This document shows, piece after piece, positions 34,748 through 43,952 of a DNA stretch of 64,000 nucleotides. The stretch comes from Delftia acidovorans (GTDB taxonomy: Bacteria; Pseudomonadota; Gammaproteobacteria; Burkholderiales; Burkholderiaceae_C), in assembly GCA_031286585.1 (NCBI GenBank), contig JAITUC010000019.1, forward strand, positions 62,001 to 126,000, in the 5' to 3' direction. The notes beneath the pieces are model-generated. The model was given only the letters and a program-made list of their open reading frames with translations. It had not been told where the DNA came from and ran no database searches. The stretch's first letter is position 1. Each line of letters starts with the position of its first letter. Position numbers and translations under genes: made by a program.

Positions 34748-36568
34748 TCAGGCCTGGGGCGCGCTGCGCGGTGCGCTTCCTTCAGACAGCGTCCACCCGC
34801 CGTTGCCATCGACCGCCAGCGTGTGGGTATGGAAACCCGCCAGCGTGCTGCGGTGGCCCACGCTCACCAGCATGGCCGAGTGCATCTGCTCGCGCAGCAA
34901 CGTGTACAGCGCATGCTCCAGGCCCTCGTCCATGGCCGAGGTGGATTCATCGAGAAAGACGATGGCGGGCCGGTTGAACAGCACGCGGGCAAAGGCCAGC
35001 CGCTGCTGCTCGCCAATGGACAGAATCCGCGACCAGTCCTGGTTGACTTCCAGCTTGTCGGCCAGATGGGCCAGGCTGACCTGGCGCAGCGCCTGCTGCA
35101 GCCGCTCGTCGTCCTGGGGCGAGGCATCGGCGGGATAGGCAATGGCCGTGCGCAAGTCGCCCAATGGAAGGTAGGGACGCTGCGACAGGAACAGCGCCTG
35201 GTGACCACCCGGGCGGTCCACCGTGCCTTCGGCGTGCGGCCAGAGCCCGGCAATGGAGCGAAGCAAGGTGGTCTTGCCGCTGCCCGAGGGGCCCTTGATC
35301 AGCAGCGCCTGGCCGGGCACGAGCTTCAGTTGCAGGCCGCTGAGCAGGTGGTGGCCATCTGGGCGGCTGACCTGCAGGCCCTTGATCTCCAGGGCGCCGG
35401 GCTGCTCCCGGTAAGCCACCTGGGGCAGTTCGCGGGTCTGGGCATTGGCATCCAGAAAGCCGCACAGGCGATCGAGGGCGGCGCGGTATTGGGCAAAGGT
35501 GTCGTAGGAGGTGCGGAAGAAGGACAGCGCATCCTGCACCTGGCCAAAGGCCTGCGAGGTCTGCATCACATCACCGAGCTTGATGGCGCCGCTGAAAAAG
35601 CGCGGTGCCTGCAGCAGAAAGGGAAAGACCACGGCCACCTGGTTGACGGTGAGGTTGAAGCCGTCGAACTTCAGGCTGCGGTAGACCAGGGCCCAGACAT
35701 TGGCGATCAAGGCCGAGAAGCGCGCCAAAAGCGCGTTGCGCTCGATGGCCGCACCCTGGTAGAAGGCGATGTTCTCCGCGTACTCGCGCACGCGCACCAG
35801 GGCATAGCGGAAGTTGGCGGTCAGCCTCTCGTTCAGGAAGTTCAGCCGGATCAGCGGCTGGCCCAGGCGAAAGGCGATCAGCGTGGCGATGATCACATAG
35901 ATGTAGACCGCAAAGACCATGGCCCGCGGAACCTCCACGCCCGCCACGGCAATGGGCGCGGACAACCCCCAGAGAATGCCCGTGAACGCCACCAGCGAGA
36001 CCACGGCGCTGACGGCCCCCAACGCCAGGGTCAGCGAGTTCGAGACAAAGGTGTTCACGTCCAGCTCGATGCGCTGGTCGGGGTTGTCCACCGGCTCGGC
36101 CAGGAAATGGCTGCGGTAGTAGGCATCGCCGCGCATCCAGTCGGAGGTCACGCGCTCGTTGAGCCAGACCCGCCAGCGGATGCGGAACGCCTGGTTCACG
36201 TAGTAGTTGAACAGCTCGCGCATCACGTGGATGGTGGCCAGCACCGCGAAGATGCCCAGGAATCGCCAGAAGCCCTTCTGGTCCAGTTCCTGCAGCGCGC
36301 TGTAGAAGCCGTTGTACCAAAAGGAGAACAGCACGTTCATGCGCACCGAGATCAAGGCCAGCACCAGCAGCAAGGTGAACACAAGCAGCGGCCACCAGCT
36401 GTTTCTGGGGTGCAGGAACGGGCCGGCCAGTTGCCAGAACTGCTTTCCCCAGCGTGTGCATCGAACCAACAGCAGCGCTACGGCCGCGAAGGCCGCGACC
36501 GTGATCACCGAGGCAACCGCCAGCCAGGCCAGGCTTTCCTGCAGCGCCTTGCTCCAATCCATGTCCAT
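34748..36568 (-). CDS. SbmA/YddA-type ABC transporter, fused permease-ATPase
   Basis: About 606 residues. The N-terminal half is an ABC_membrane_2 (SbmA/BacA-like) permease with around six helices. The C-terminal half is an ATPase with Walker A GPSGSGKTTLL, signature LSIGEQQRLAFARVL (LSIGE instead of LSGGE, as usual for the YddA/ABCD group), Walker B IVFLDES and a switch His (SVGHRSTL). Relatives take up or export peptides, vitamins or fatty acyl compounds; the substrate here is unknown. The start at 36568 (MDMDWSKAL) is preferred to an upstream ATG at 36661 with non-homologous residues. Divergent from kup. Confidence 0.88.
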   Translation of the reverse strand: MDMDWSKALQESLAWLAVASVITVAAFAAVALLLVRCTRWGKQFWQLAGPFLHPRNSWWPLLVFTLLLVLALISVRMNVLFSFWYNGFYSALQELDQKGFWRFLGIFAVLATIHVMRELFNYYVNQAFRIRWRVWLNERVTSDWMRGDAYYRSHFLAEPVDNPDQRIELDVNTFVSNSLTLALGAVSAVVSLVAFTGILWGLSAPIAVAGVEVPRAMVFAVYIYVIIATLIAFRLGQPLIRLNFLNERLTANFRYALVRVREYAENIAFYQGAAIERNALLARFSALIANVWALVYRSLKFDGFNLTVNQVAVVFPFLLQAPRFFSGAIKLGDVMQTSQAFGQVQDALSFFRTSYDTFAQYRAALDRLCGFLDANAQTRELPQVAYREQPGALEIKGLQVSRPDGHHLLSGLQLKLVPGQALLIKGPSGSGKTTLLRSIAGLWPHAEGTVDRPGGHQALFLSQRPYLPLGDLRTAIAYPADASPQDDERLQQALRQVSLAHLADKLEVNQDWSRILSIGEQQRLAFARVLFNRPAIVFLDESTSAMDEGLEHALYTLLREQMHSAMLVSVGHRSTLAGFHTHTLAVDGNGGWTLSEGSAPRSAPQA

Positions 36569-36776
36569 ATTCCCAATGCCCCTGGTTTGTCTGGAAGCAA
36601 ATCTACTCCTGTTCCAGCCTGCGGACGGGCTCGGGACAACATATATGCATATGTAGGACACGGCCTGATCATGGTGCTACGCCAGGCACCCGGATGGCTG
36701 GCCGGCCCGGTTTACCCGATGATGCCCCACAGTCTGGCGCGTTCGCGCCACCCCTCCCGCACCACAGGATCGCCGC

Positions 36777-38699
36777 ATGAATGCAGCCCCCGGCCCCGGA
36801 CAAGGACAGTGCAGCCCGCAGCCCGTGCCAACCCGTCGAACGGCCCTGCCCGCGCTGACGCTGGGGGCCCTGGGCGTCGTCTACGGAGACATAGGCACCA
36901 GTCCGCTGTACACGCTGCAGGCTGTCTTCGGCCCGGACACCGGCCTGTCCGTGGCGCCAGAACATGTCGTCGGCGCCATCTCGACCATCTTCTGGGCGCT
37001 CATGCTGGTGGTGACGCTGAAGTACGTGATCCTGGTGCTGCGGGCCGACAACCGGGGAGAAGGCGGCATATTGGCACTGGCCTCGCTGGCGGCCCATGGC
37101 GGCGACGGCGCGGCCCGGCCCCGGCGCGCCGCACTGCTGCTGATGGGCGTGGCAGGGGCAACGCTGTTCTATGGCGACAGCGTGATCACGCCCGCCATCT
37201 CCGTACTTGGCGCGGTGGAAGGCCTGCAGGTGGTGGCGCCTGCGGTGAGCGAATGGGTGCTGCCGATTGCCGTGTGCGTGCTATCGGCGCTGTTTGCCAT
37301 CCAGCGCTGGGGCACGGGCACCGTGGGCAAGGCTTTCGGCCCGGTGATGCTGCTGTGGTTCGGCGTGCTGGCCGTTTCGGGACTGGTGCATGTGGTCCGG
37401 GAGCCGGCCATCCTGGCAGCCCTCAATCCGCTCGAAGCCTGGCAGTTCCTGCAGGCCAGGGGCTGGAAGCTGTTCGCGCTGATGGGAGCCATTGTCCTGG
37501 CATTGACGGGGGCCGAAGCCCTGTATGCCGATCTCGGACATTTTGGCCGCCGCCCCATACAACTGGCCTGGACCGTGCTGGTGCTGCCTTCGCTGGCGCT
37601 GAACTACATGGGTCAGGGCGCATTGCTGATGAGCACGCCGGCGGCGGTGGACAACCCGTTCTTTCGCATGTTCCCGCAGGCTCTGGCGCTGCCCATGGTG
37701 GTCCTGGCCACGCTGGCCGCCGTGATCGCCTCGCAGGCAGTGATCTCGGGCGCCTATTCCATGACGCGGCAGGCCATACAGCTGGGCTTTCTGCCGCGCC
37801 TGTCCGTGCGCTTCACATCCGCCCAGGATTCCGGCCAGATCTACATGCCTGCGGTCAACAGCCTGCTGCTGGTGGCCGTGGTCCTGGCGGTCCTGAGCTT
37901 TCGTTCCTCCAGCGCGCTGGCCGGGGCCTACGGTATTGCCGTGACGCTGACCATGCTGCTGACGACGGTGCTGGCCTGGCATGCGGCGTGCGCGCGCTGG
38001 CCCGCGCGCGCCGGCCTGCTCACGCTGGCAGCCCTGCCCTTTGCCATCATCGATCTGCTGCTGGTCGCAGGATGCTCGGTCAAGCTGTTCGATGGCGGCT
38101 GGTTCCCGCTGGGCCTGGGCATGCTGCTGTTCATTCTGATGAGTACGTGGTCCTGGGGCCGGGCCCGGCTGCTGCAGACCGAGCGCGAGCAAGGCATTGC
38201 CCTTGGCGATTTCCTGCAGACGGCCGACATTGCAGGCATCCATCGCGCCCAGCGGATTGCGCTGTACCTTGTGAACAACCCCACCATGGTGCCCAATGCC
38301 CTGCTGCACAACATGAAGCACAACCAGGTGCTGCACAAGCACAACCTGATCGTCCATGTGCGCTTCCACGAGGAGCCGTGGGTTCGCTTGGACCAGCGCA
38401 TCGAGAGCCAGTGCCTGGGCCATGATTTCTGGCGCATCACGGTCCACTACGGGTTCATGAACGTGCCCGACGTGCCCAAGGCCCTGGCGCTGCTGGATAT
38501 TCCGGACATCGATACGGCATCGCTGCACGCCAGCTGGTTCCTCAGCCACCCGACGCTGATCGCGGAAAAGGGACATGGCCTGTCCCACTGGAGAAGCCAT
38601 GTCTTCGTCGGCATGAGCCGCCTGTCGGGCAGCGCCTCCCACTTCTTCCGCTTGCCGGACAACGCGGTCATCGAGCTGGGCAACCGCGTCCAGCTATGA
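36777..38699 (+). CDS. kup: Low-affinity potassium transporter Kup
   Basis: A 640-residue inner-membrane K+/H+ symporter. The signature GVVYGDIGTSPLYTLQ lies in helix 1, followed by about twelve membrane helices including LRADNRGEGGILALASL and GDSVITPAISVLGAVEG, then a soluble C-terminal domain (from about residue 480, LVNNPTMVPNALLHNMKHN). Length is normal. It is divergent from the YddA-type gene across about 200 bp containing an AT-rich near-palindrome (ACATATATGCATATGT, about 36639-36654). Confidence 0.95.
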   Translation: MNAAPGPGQGQCSPQPVPTRRTALPALTLGALGVVYGDIGTSPLYTLQAVFGPDTGLSVAPEHVVGAISTIFWALMLVVTLKYVILVLRADNRGEGGILALASLAAHGGDGAARPRRAALLLMGVAGATLFYGDSVITPAISVLGAVEGLQVVAPAVSEWVLPIAVCVLSALFAIQRWGTGTVGKAFGPVMLLWFGVLAVSGLVHVVREPAILAALNPLEAWQFLQARGWKLFALMGAIVLALTGAEALYADLGHFGRRPIQLAWTVLVLPSLALNYMGQGALLMSTPAAVDNPFFRMFPQALALPMVVLATLAAVIASQAVISGAYSMTRQAIQLGFLPRLSVRFTSAQDSGQIYMPAVNSLLLVAVVLAVLSFRSSSALAGAYGIAVTLTMLLTTVLAWHAACARWPARAGLLTLAALPFAIIDLLLVAGCSVKLFDGGWFPLGLGMLLFILMSTWSWGRARLLQTEREQGIALGDFLQTADIAGIHRAQRIALYLVNNPTMVPNALLHNMKHNQVLHKHNLIVHVRFHEEPWVRLDQRIESQCLGHDFWRITVHYGFMNVPDVPKALALLDIPDIDTASLHASWFLSHPTLIAEKGHGLSHWRSHVFVGMSRLSGSASHFFRLPDNAVIELGNRVQL

Positions 38700-38831
38700 G
38701 GCCTGCAGCTTGTGAGCGCGCCGTGATGCAACCCGGCAACAACGGGCAGGAGCCCATCTGCAGTGGTCATGGCCCCATCGCCGTTGCCGATGGGGCCGCT
38801 GCCGACAAGGCCGCTGCGCAGGATTAATATT

Positions 38832-38861
38832 CCGTGCGTGCCGCCCCCGCGGCAGGCACGG
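38832..38861. other. Strong stem-loop between kup and chromate transporter genes
   Basis: CCGTGCGTGCCGC and GCGGCAGGCACGG form a 13-position stem with one mismatch around a CCCC loop. There is no T-run on either side, so this is not a typical terminator. The rest of the 250-bp gap (38700-38949) shows no convincing gene. It may be an operator or an mRNA leader structure for the chromate transporter pair. Confidence 0.45.
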
Positions 38862-38949
38862 AGACAGGATCGGCCCGCACGGTTCCACCCACGACAACAG
38901 CGATGCCGTCCCCGGGCCCTGCCCGGGCGGCCCAGACACAAGCCAGAAC

Positions 38950-39561
38950 ATGCCCGCATCGCCGCCCCCGGCTTCCCCGCCACACGACACCGCCGAGGCG
39001 CCTGCCCGGCGCCCTGCCCCCGCCAACCTGCGCGATCTGTTCTGGTCCTTCACCTGGCTGGCCCTGCAAGGCTTTGGCGGCGTGCTGGCCGTGGTGCAGC
39101 GCGAGCTGGTCGAGAAAAAGCGCTGGCTGACCAACGACGAGTTCGTGGAGGACTGGGCCGTGGCCCAGATCATGCCCGGGCCCAATGTGGTCAACCTGTC
39201 CATCACCATTGGCGAGCGCTACTTCGGCTGGCGTGGCGCCGTGGTGGCCGTCTGCGGGATGCTGTGCTTTCCCATGCTGCTGGTGCTGACGCTGACCGTG
39301 ATCTATTCGCAGCTGGCCGGCCACCCCGCCATGGCCGGGGCGCTGCGCGGCATGGGCGCCGTCGCGGCCGGCCTGGTGGCAGGCATGGGGCTGAAGCTGA
39401 CCAGCACGCTGAGCCGCCACCCGCTGGGGCGCTGGTGCAGCGCGGCACTGGCCCTGGCCTCGTTCATTGCCATGGCCGTGCTGCGCGTGCCGCTGGCCTG
39501 GGTGCTGCTTGTGGTCGGCGGTGCCGGCTGCGCGCTGACCTGGAGAAAGCTCTCCCCATGA
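38950..39561 (+). CDS. Chromate transporter, first half (ChrA N-type)
   Basis: 203 residues of the CHR family: a proline-rich N-terminal tail of about 27 residues, then the FWSFTWLALQGFGGVLAVVQRELVE opening (seen in parts), the AQIMPGPNVVNLS motif and about five membrane helices. Short-chain CHR proteins work as pairs and export chromate or related oxyanions. Its stop codon overlaps the ATG of the second half by 4 bp. Confidence 0.88.
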   Translation: MPASPPPASPPHDTAEAPARRPAPANLRDLFWSFTWLALQGFGGVLAVVQRELVEKKRWLTNDEFVEDWAVAQIMPGPNVVNLSITIGERYFGWRGAVVAVCGMLCFPMLLVLTLTVIYSQLAGHPAMAGALRGMGAVAAGLVAGMGLKLTSTLSRHPLGRWCSAALALASFIAMAVLRVPLAWVLLVVGGAGCALTWRKLSP

Positions 39562-40166
39562 ACGCCGCCCACCAGATCGCACTGAACCTGCAGCCCGCCG
39601 ACTGGCTGCAGTTGCTGGTGTATTTCCTGACGCTGTCGCTGATGGCCGTGGGCGGCGCCATTGCCACGGCGCCCGACATGCACCGCTTCCTGGTCGATGG
39701 CCACGGCTGGCTCAGCGAGGCGCAGTTCAGCAGCTCCATCGCCATCGCCCAGGCGGCGCCGGGGCCCAATGTGCTCTTCATCGCCCTGCTGGGCTGGAAC
39801 CTGGGCCTGAACGCGGGCGGGAGCACCGGGCCGCTGGCATGGACCTTCGGTGCGCTGGGCGTGACCGTCTGCATGGTCGGCATCCTGCTGCCCAGCTCCC
39901 TGCTGGCCTGGCAGGCCTCGCGCTGGGGCCAGCGCAACAGGAACCGGCGCGGCGTGCGCGCCTTCAAGCAGGGCATGGGGCCGCTGGTCATCGGGCTGCT
40001 GCTGGCCACGGGCTGGCTGCTGGGCAGCGCCAGCGGCCGCCCGGCCCAGGACTGGCGCCTGTGGCTGCTGACCCTGGCCTGCGCCCTGCTGGTGTGGCGC
40101 ACGCGCATACACCTGCTGTGGCTGCTGGGCGCAGGCGCGCTGCTGGGCGCACTGGGCTGGATCTGA
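39558..40166 (+). CDS. Chromate transporter, second half (ChrA C-type)
   Basis: 202 residues with the equivalent CHR-domain motif AQAAPGPNVLFIALLG and about six helices; the partner subunit of the preceding gene, which starts by ATGA overlap. Function is inferred from the family (oxyanion transport); chromate resistance itself cannot be assumed. A long in-frame upstream extension exists but is not homologous. Confidence 0.88.
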   Translation: MNAAHQIALNLQPADWLQLLVYFLTLSLMAVGGAIATAPDMHRFLVDGHGWLSEAQFSSSIAIAQAAPGPNVLFIALLGWNLGLNAGGSTGPLAWTFGALGVTVCMVGILLPSSLLAWQASRWGQRNRNRRGVRAFKQGMGPLVIGLLLATGWLLGSASGRPAQDWRLWLLTLACALLVWRTRIHLLWLLGAGALLGALGWI

Positions 40167-40214
40167 GAGGCCCCGAGGGCCACCCTGGTTTTTTCGTCGA
40201 AAAAGGAGCCGTAC

Positions 40215-41195
40215 ATGGCGCAAGCCCCTTCCCTCCGTTCCCTGGGCCGCAGCGGCCTGCAGGTCTCGCCGCTGTGCTTCGGCGGCAATGTCTTCGGCTG
40301 GACTGTGGACGAGGCCACATCGTTCTCGCTGCTCGACGCCTGGCTGGATGCCGGAATGAACTTCATCGACACGGCCGACGTGTACTCGCGCTGGGCGCCG
40401 GGCCATGCGGGCGGCGAGTCGGAGACCGTGATCGGCAAATGGCTCAAGCGCAGCGGACGGCGTGCCGACATCGTGCTGGCCACCAAGGTCGGCAAGGACA
40501 TGGGCGAGGGCCGGGTGGGCCTGCGTCCCGAGTACATCCGCCAGGCGGTGGATGCCTCGCTGCAGCGCCTGCAGACGGACTACATCGACCTGTACCAGTC
40601 GCATGACGACGACGCCAGCGTGCCGCTGGCCGACACCCTGGGCGCCTTTGCCGAGCTGATTGCCGCGGGCAAGGTTCGGGCCATTGGCGCCTCCAACCAC
40701 AGCGCACCGCGCCTGGCCGAGGCCCTGCGCACCAGCGCCGAGCTGGGCCTGCCGCGCTACGAGAGCCTGCAGCCGCTGTACAACCTGTACGACCGCGCCG
40801 TGCTGGAGCGCGACCTGGCGCCGCTGTGCGCGGCCGAGCAGGTGGGCATCATCAACTTCTATGCGCTGGCGGCGGGTTTCCTGACAGGCAAGTACCGCAG
40901 CAGCGAAGACGCAGCCAAGAGTGCGCGCGGTGGCAAGACCGTGGCCACCTACCTGAACCCGCGCGGCCTGCGCATTGTGCAAGCCCTGGACGCCGTGGCT
41001 GCGCGCCTGAACAGCCAGCCCGCGTGCGTGGCCCTGGCCTGGCAGATGCAGCGCCCGTTTGTGACATCGCCCATCGCGAGCGCGACCTCGCTGGACCAGT
41101 TGCAGCAACTGGTGCAGGCCACGCGCCTGCAGCTGTCGGCTCAGGACGTGGCCGAACTCAACCAGGCCAGCCAGGAAGAAGGCGCAAGGGACTGA
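40215..41195 (+). CDS. Aldo/keto reductase
   Basis: A 326-residue NADPH-dependent oxidoreductase of the Tas/YajO-like AKR group. The catalytic tetrad regions are visible: FIDTADVYSRW (Asp and Tyr), VLATKVGKDMG (Lys), and DLYQSHDDDASV (His). The C-terminal cofactor region (PIASATSLDQLQQLV) is present. Substrate unknown. An AAAAAGGAG ribosome site precedes ATG 40215. It follows the chromate transporter pair by 48 bp, perhaps in the same transcript, though a T-rich stretch lies between. Confidence 0.92.
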   Translation: MAQAPSLRSLGRSGLQVSPLCFGGNVFGWTVDEATSFSLLDAWLDAGMNFIDTADVYSRWAPGHAGGESETVIGKWLKRSGRRADIVLATKVGKDMGEGRVGLRPEYIRQAVDASLQRLQTDYIDLYQSHDDDASVPLADTLGAFAELIAAGKVRAIGASNHSAPRLAEALRTSAELGLPRYESLQPLYNLYDRAVLERDLAPLCAAEQVGIINFYALAAGFLTGKYRSSEDAAKSARGGKTVATYLNPRGLRIVQALDAVAARLNSQPACVALAWQMQRPFVTSPIASATSLDQLQQLVQATRLQLSAQDVAELNQASQEEGARD

Positions 41196-41244
41196 CCTGC
41201 GCAGGCCAAGCCAGCGCAGCCTGTCCGCCCTGGCCCGGCGCCTC

Positions 41245-42054
41245 TCAGCCCGCCAGCAGCGCGGGGAGGATCTGGGCCGACGGGCCGCGCAGGCACTGGT
41301 GCGCCGCGTCATCCAGCTCGGAAAGTGCCGGGTTGATGACGGCCACGTGGGCGCCTGCCCGGCGCGCGATCCGGGCCAGCCCCGCGGCCGGATACACGGC
41401 GCCCGAGGTGCCGACCACCAGCAGCACCTCACAGCGCTGCACCGCATCCTCGGCGGCCTGCCATATGCCCATGGGCAGGGACTCTCCGAACCAGACCACG
41501 CCCGGGCGCACCAGGTTGCCGCAAACCGGGCACTGGGGAGGCTCGCCAGGGTTCTGCCCGGCCAGGTCGCAGCAGGCGCGGGGCCGCTCCAGCCAGCGGT
41601 CGCGCATCAACTCGCCATGCAGGCACAGCACGCCGGGGCTGCCCGCGCGCTGGTGCAGGCCATCCACGTTCTGCGTGACCAGGGTCATGCGGCCCGGGTG
41701 CTGCAAGGCCCACCGCGCCAGCGCATGGTGGCCTGCATTGGGCTCCACCGCCGCCACGGCCTCGCGCCGGTGCGCATACCACTGCCACACGCGCTGGGGA
41801 TGGGCGCGAAAGCCTGCCTCGCTGGCCATGTCCTGCGGGTTGAACTGTGCCCAGTAGCTGTTCTTGTCATCGCGGAACGTGGGCACGCCGGACTCGGCAC
41901 TGACGCCTGCGCCCGTGAGCACGGCGATGTGCGCTGCACGCGCAATTCTCTCGCGCAGCTCGTGCTGGCCGGGCAGTTCAGCGGCAGCCGAAGGCAGCGA
42001 AGTGGGGGAAGGTTCGTCGGGCATCGGAGGGCGAAGGGGAAAAAAGCAGGCCAT
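41245..42054 (-). CDS. Sir2-family NAD-dependent deacylase (sirtuin)
   Basis: 269 residues (259 from an alternative ATG at 42024). NAD-binding motifs AVLTGAGVSAESGVPTFRD and TQNVDGLH are intact, with the catalytic His in CLHGEL. The zinc module looks altered: the second pair CPVC is present, but instead of a CxxC seven residues after the HG motif there is an adjacent CC later in the loop. VVWFGESLP and the NAD ribose loop GTSGAVYPAAG follow. It removes acyl groups from protein lysines using NAD. It lies 28 bp after the TetR gene on the same strand. Confidence 0.9.
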   Translation of the reverse strand: MACFFPLRPPMPDEPSPTSLPSAAAELPGQHELRERIARAAHIAVLTGAGVSAESGVPTFRDDKNSYWAQFNPQDMASEAGFRAHPQRVWQWYAHRREAVAAVEPNAGHHALARWALQHPGRMTLVTQNVDGLHQRAGSPGVLCLHGELMRDRWLERPRACCDLAGQNPGEPPQCPVCGNLVRPGVVWFGESLPMGIWQAAEDAVQRCEVLLVVGTSGAVYPAAGLARIARRAGAHVAVINPALSELDDAAHQCLRGPSAQILPALLAG

Positions 42055-42081
42055 TGTGCGGCAGCGCCGCCCCGGGGCCCG

Positions 42082-42720
42082 TCAAATGCCTTTTTCCACC
42101 ATCTCCAGCAGGCGCAGCGACAGCGCCCGCCGCTGCTCGGGCGTGGCACGGCGCAGCGGGCCGTCGATCACCAGCAAGGCCATTCCATGCACCGCAGACC
42201 AGGCCAGGAACTCGGCCTGGGGCCGGCGCTCGGGCGGCAGCACGCCGGCCTCGACCATGCTGTCCAGCGCGTAGCCCAGCAGTTCGAACGGGTTCAGGCC
42301 CATGGCTGCCGCACGCGTGTTGTCGGGCGGCAGGTCCACGTCGTACTCGACGGAGGCAAAGGCCGTGCGGAACCAGCCGGTCTCCGTCTGGGCAAAGCCC
42401 AGGTAGCCCCGGCCCACGGCGGCCAGCAAGGCGCGTGAGCGCAGCAGCGCATCGGCCAGGGCACGGGCCTGGGCCATTTCGGCCTCGATGGCCGCGGCCA
42501 GCGCGCCCAGTGCGGCCGCGCGCACGGCGTCAAACAAGGCCTGGCGATTGGCAAAGTGGCGATAGGCCGCATTCGGCGCCACGCCCGCCCGGCGCGTGGC
42601 CTCGCGCAGCACGATGGCCTGGGGGCCGCCTTCGCGCGCCAATGCCAGGCCCGCCTCGACCAGGGCCTGGCGCAGATCGCCGTGGTGGTATGACTCACGG
42701 CTGACACGTCGCTGCGTCAC
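42082..42720 (-). CDS. TetR-family transcriptional regulator
   Basis: 212 residues with an N-terminal TetR HTH (LREATRRAGVAPNAAYRHFANRQALFDAV seen in parts) and a C-terminal WHG-like ligand domain. It is divergent from the VOC gene cluster, with a candidate promoter in the gap, and probably represses that cluster and itself. The sirtuin gene follows closely and may be co-transcribed. Confidence 0.9.
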   Translation of the reverse strand: MTQRRVSRESYHHGDLRQALVEAGLALAREGGPQAIVLREATRRAGVAPNAAYRHFANRQALFDAVRAAALGALAAAIEAEMAQARALADALLRSRALLAAVGRGYLGFAQTETGWFRTAFASVEYDVDLPPDNTRAAAMGLNPFELLGYALDSMVEAGVLPPERRPQAEFLAWSAVHGMALLVIDGPLRRATPEQRRALSLRLLEMVEKGI

Positions 42721-42756
42721 TGTTTTCTTTCCTTCCTTACCGACAGGGCAGCCATC

Positions 42757-42785
42757 GATTTACAGCTTGACACCAAGGCTGACAA
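42757..42785 (-). promoter_or_regulatory. Candidate promoter of tetR gene
   Basis: Minus strand: TTGTCA, a 17-bp spacer and TAAATC, about 40 bp upstream of the TetR start codon, in the divergent region shared with the VOC cluster. Confidence 0.4.
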
Positions 42786-42924
42786 CGCTCGATGTGGACA
42801 GCGTCCATTTTAGTCCCTAGCATCTGTGGACGGCGTGCAGGCGCCGCGCAGAAATCCATGGAAAGCCGGGTTCAAACGGCACACAACGGTAACAACGGCA
42901 TCGACCGTCACCAAGGAGACAAGC

Positions 42925-43428
42925 ATGGCTTTGCACACCGGCCGCATCCAGCCCTGCCTCTGGTTCGACAACCAGGGCGAGCAGGCGGCGCAGTTCTACA
43001 CGGAGGTGTTTCCCGATTCGCGCATCACCGCCATCGCCCGCTATGGCGAAGCCGGCCGGGACATCCACGGCAGGCCGGCCGGCAGCGTGATGACGGTGCA
43101 GTTCGAGCTGGATGGCCAGCCCTTCCTGGCGCTCAACGGCGGGCCCATGTTCCGCTTCAACGAGGCGGTCTCGCTGATGGTCGGTTGCAGCACGCAGGAC
43201 GAGATAGACCACTACTGGAGCCGCCTGTCCGAAGGCGGCGACCCTGCGGCCCGGCAATGCGGCTGGCTCAAGGACCGCTACGGCCTGTCCTGGCAAATCG
43301 TTCCGGCCCGGATGGCCAGCTGGATGGGAGGGCCTGACGCAGCCGCCGCCCAGCGCGTGATGCAGGCCCTGCTGGGCATGCAAAAGCTCGACATCGCCGC
43401 CCTTGAGCGCGCGCATGACGGCCCGTGA
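42925..43428 (+). CDS. VOC-superfamily protein (PhnB-like)
   Basis: 167 residues of the glyoxalase/bleomycin-resistance (vicinal oxygen chelate) fold, PhnB-like subgroup: IQPCLWFDNQGEQAAQFYTEVF, PFLALNGGPMFRFNEAVSL and the C-terminal LKDRYGLSWQIVP. These domains bind a metal and act on or bind small molecules; the substrate is unknown. AAGGAG precedes ATG 42925. First of five small same-strand genes divergent from a TetR regulator. Confidence 0.88.
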   Translation: MALHTGRIQPCLWFDNQGEQAAQFYTEVFPDSRITAIARYGEAGRDIHGRPAGSVMTVQFELDGQPFLALNGGPMFRFNEAVSLMVGCSTQDEIDHYWSRLSEGGDPAARQCGWLKDRYGLSWQIVPARMASWMGGPDAAAAQRVMQALLGMQKLDIAALERAHDGP

Positions 43429-43473
43429 ATCCCGCACCGTCACCCTCGCCACCCTCCACCACAGGAGCACCCC

Positions 43474-43896
43474 ATGCAATTCATTCCCTATCTGAACTTC
43501 AACGGCAACTGCGCCGAGGCCTTTGCCTTCTACGCCAAGCTGTTCGGCGGCACCATCGTCCACCAGAGCACCTTCGGCGAGACGCCGGGCATGGAGCAGA
43601 TGCCCGAGGCCGCCAAAGGGCTCATCATGCACGCCCACCTGCAGATCAAGGACCAGGCGCTGATGGCCTCCGACGCCACGGACAACTGCGGTGGTGGCGG
43701 CTACCAGCAGGCCCAGGGCATGTGGATCTCGATCGGCGTGGACGATGCCACCGAAGGCGGCCGCATCTTCAACGCACTGGCCGAGGGCGGCAAGGTGGCC
43801 ATGCCCTTCCAGGCCACGTTCTGGTCGCCGGGCTTCGGCATGGTGACGGACCGCTTCAACACGCCCTGGATGGTCAACGTCAGGGGCGAGGCCTGA
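43474..43896 (+). CDS. VOC-superfamily protein (PhnB family)
   Basis: 140 residues, a typical PhnB/YjdN length: MQFIPYLNFNGNCAEAFAFY opens the fold, followed by IMHAHLQIKDQALMASDA and FWSPGFGMVTDRFNTPWMVN. The specific reaction is unknown. AGGAG precedes ATG 43474. Second gene of the cluster. Confidence 0.9.
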   Translation: MQFIPYLNFNGNCAEAFAFYAKLFGGTIVHQSTFGETPGMEQMPEAAKGLIMHAHLQIKDQALMASDATDNCGGGGYQQAQGMWISIGVDDATEGGRIFNALAEGGKVAMPFQATFWSPGFGMVTDRFNTPWMVNVRGEA

Positions 43897-43952
43897 ACAG
43901 GCCAGGCTGCCCGCCCACAGCATTGCAACGGCCCATCGAACGAGGAGTCATC

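Noticed and set aside
36569-36776. AT-rich near-palindrome in the yddA/kup gap considered as an operator
   Set aside because: Simple ATAT/ATGCAT repetition explains the symmetry; no regulator is adjacent to support it.
34592-38425. A 1277-codon open frame on the plus strand
   Set aside because: It runs antisense through the ABC transporter gene and out of frame through kup. Its product is low-complexity with no recognisable domain, typical of GC-rich spurious frames.
39303-41447. A 714-codon minus-strand frame across chrA, the aldo/keto reductase and the sirtuin end
   Set aside because: Three well-supported genes are encoded in other frames over the same DNA.
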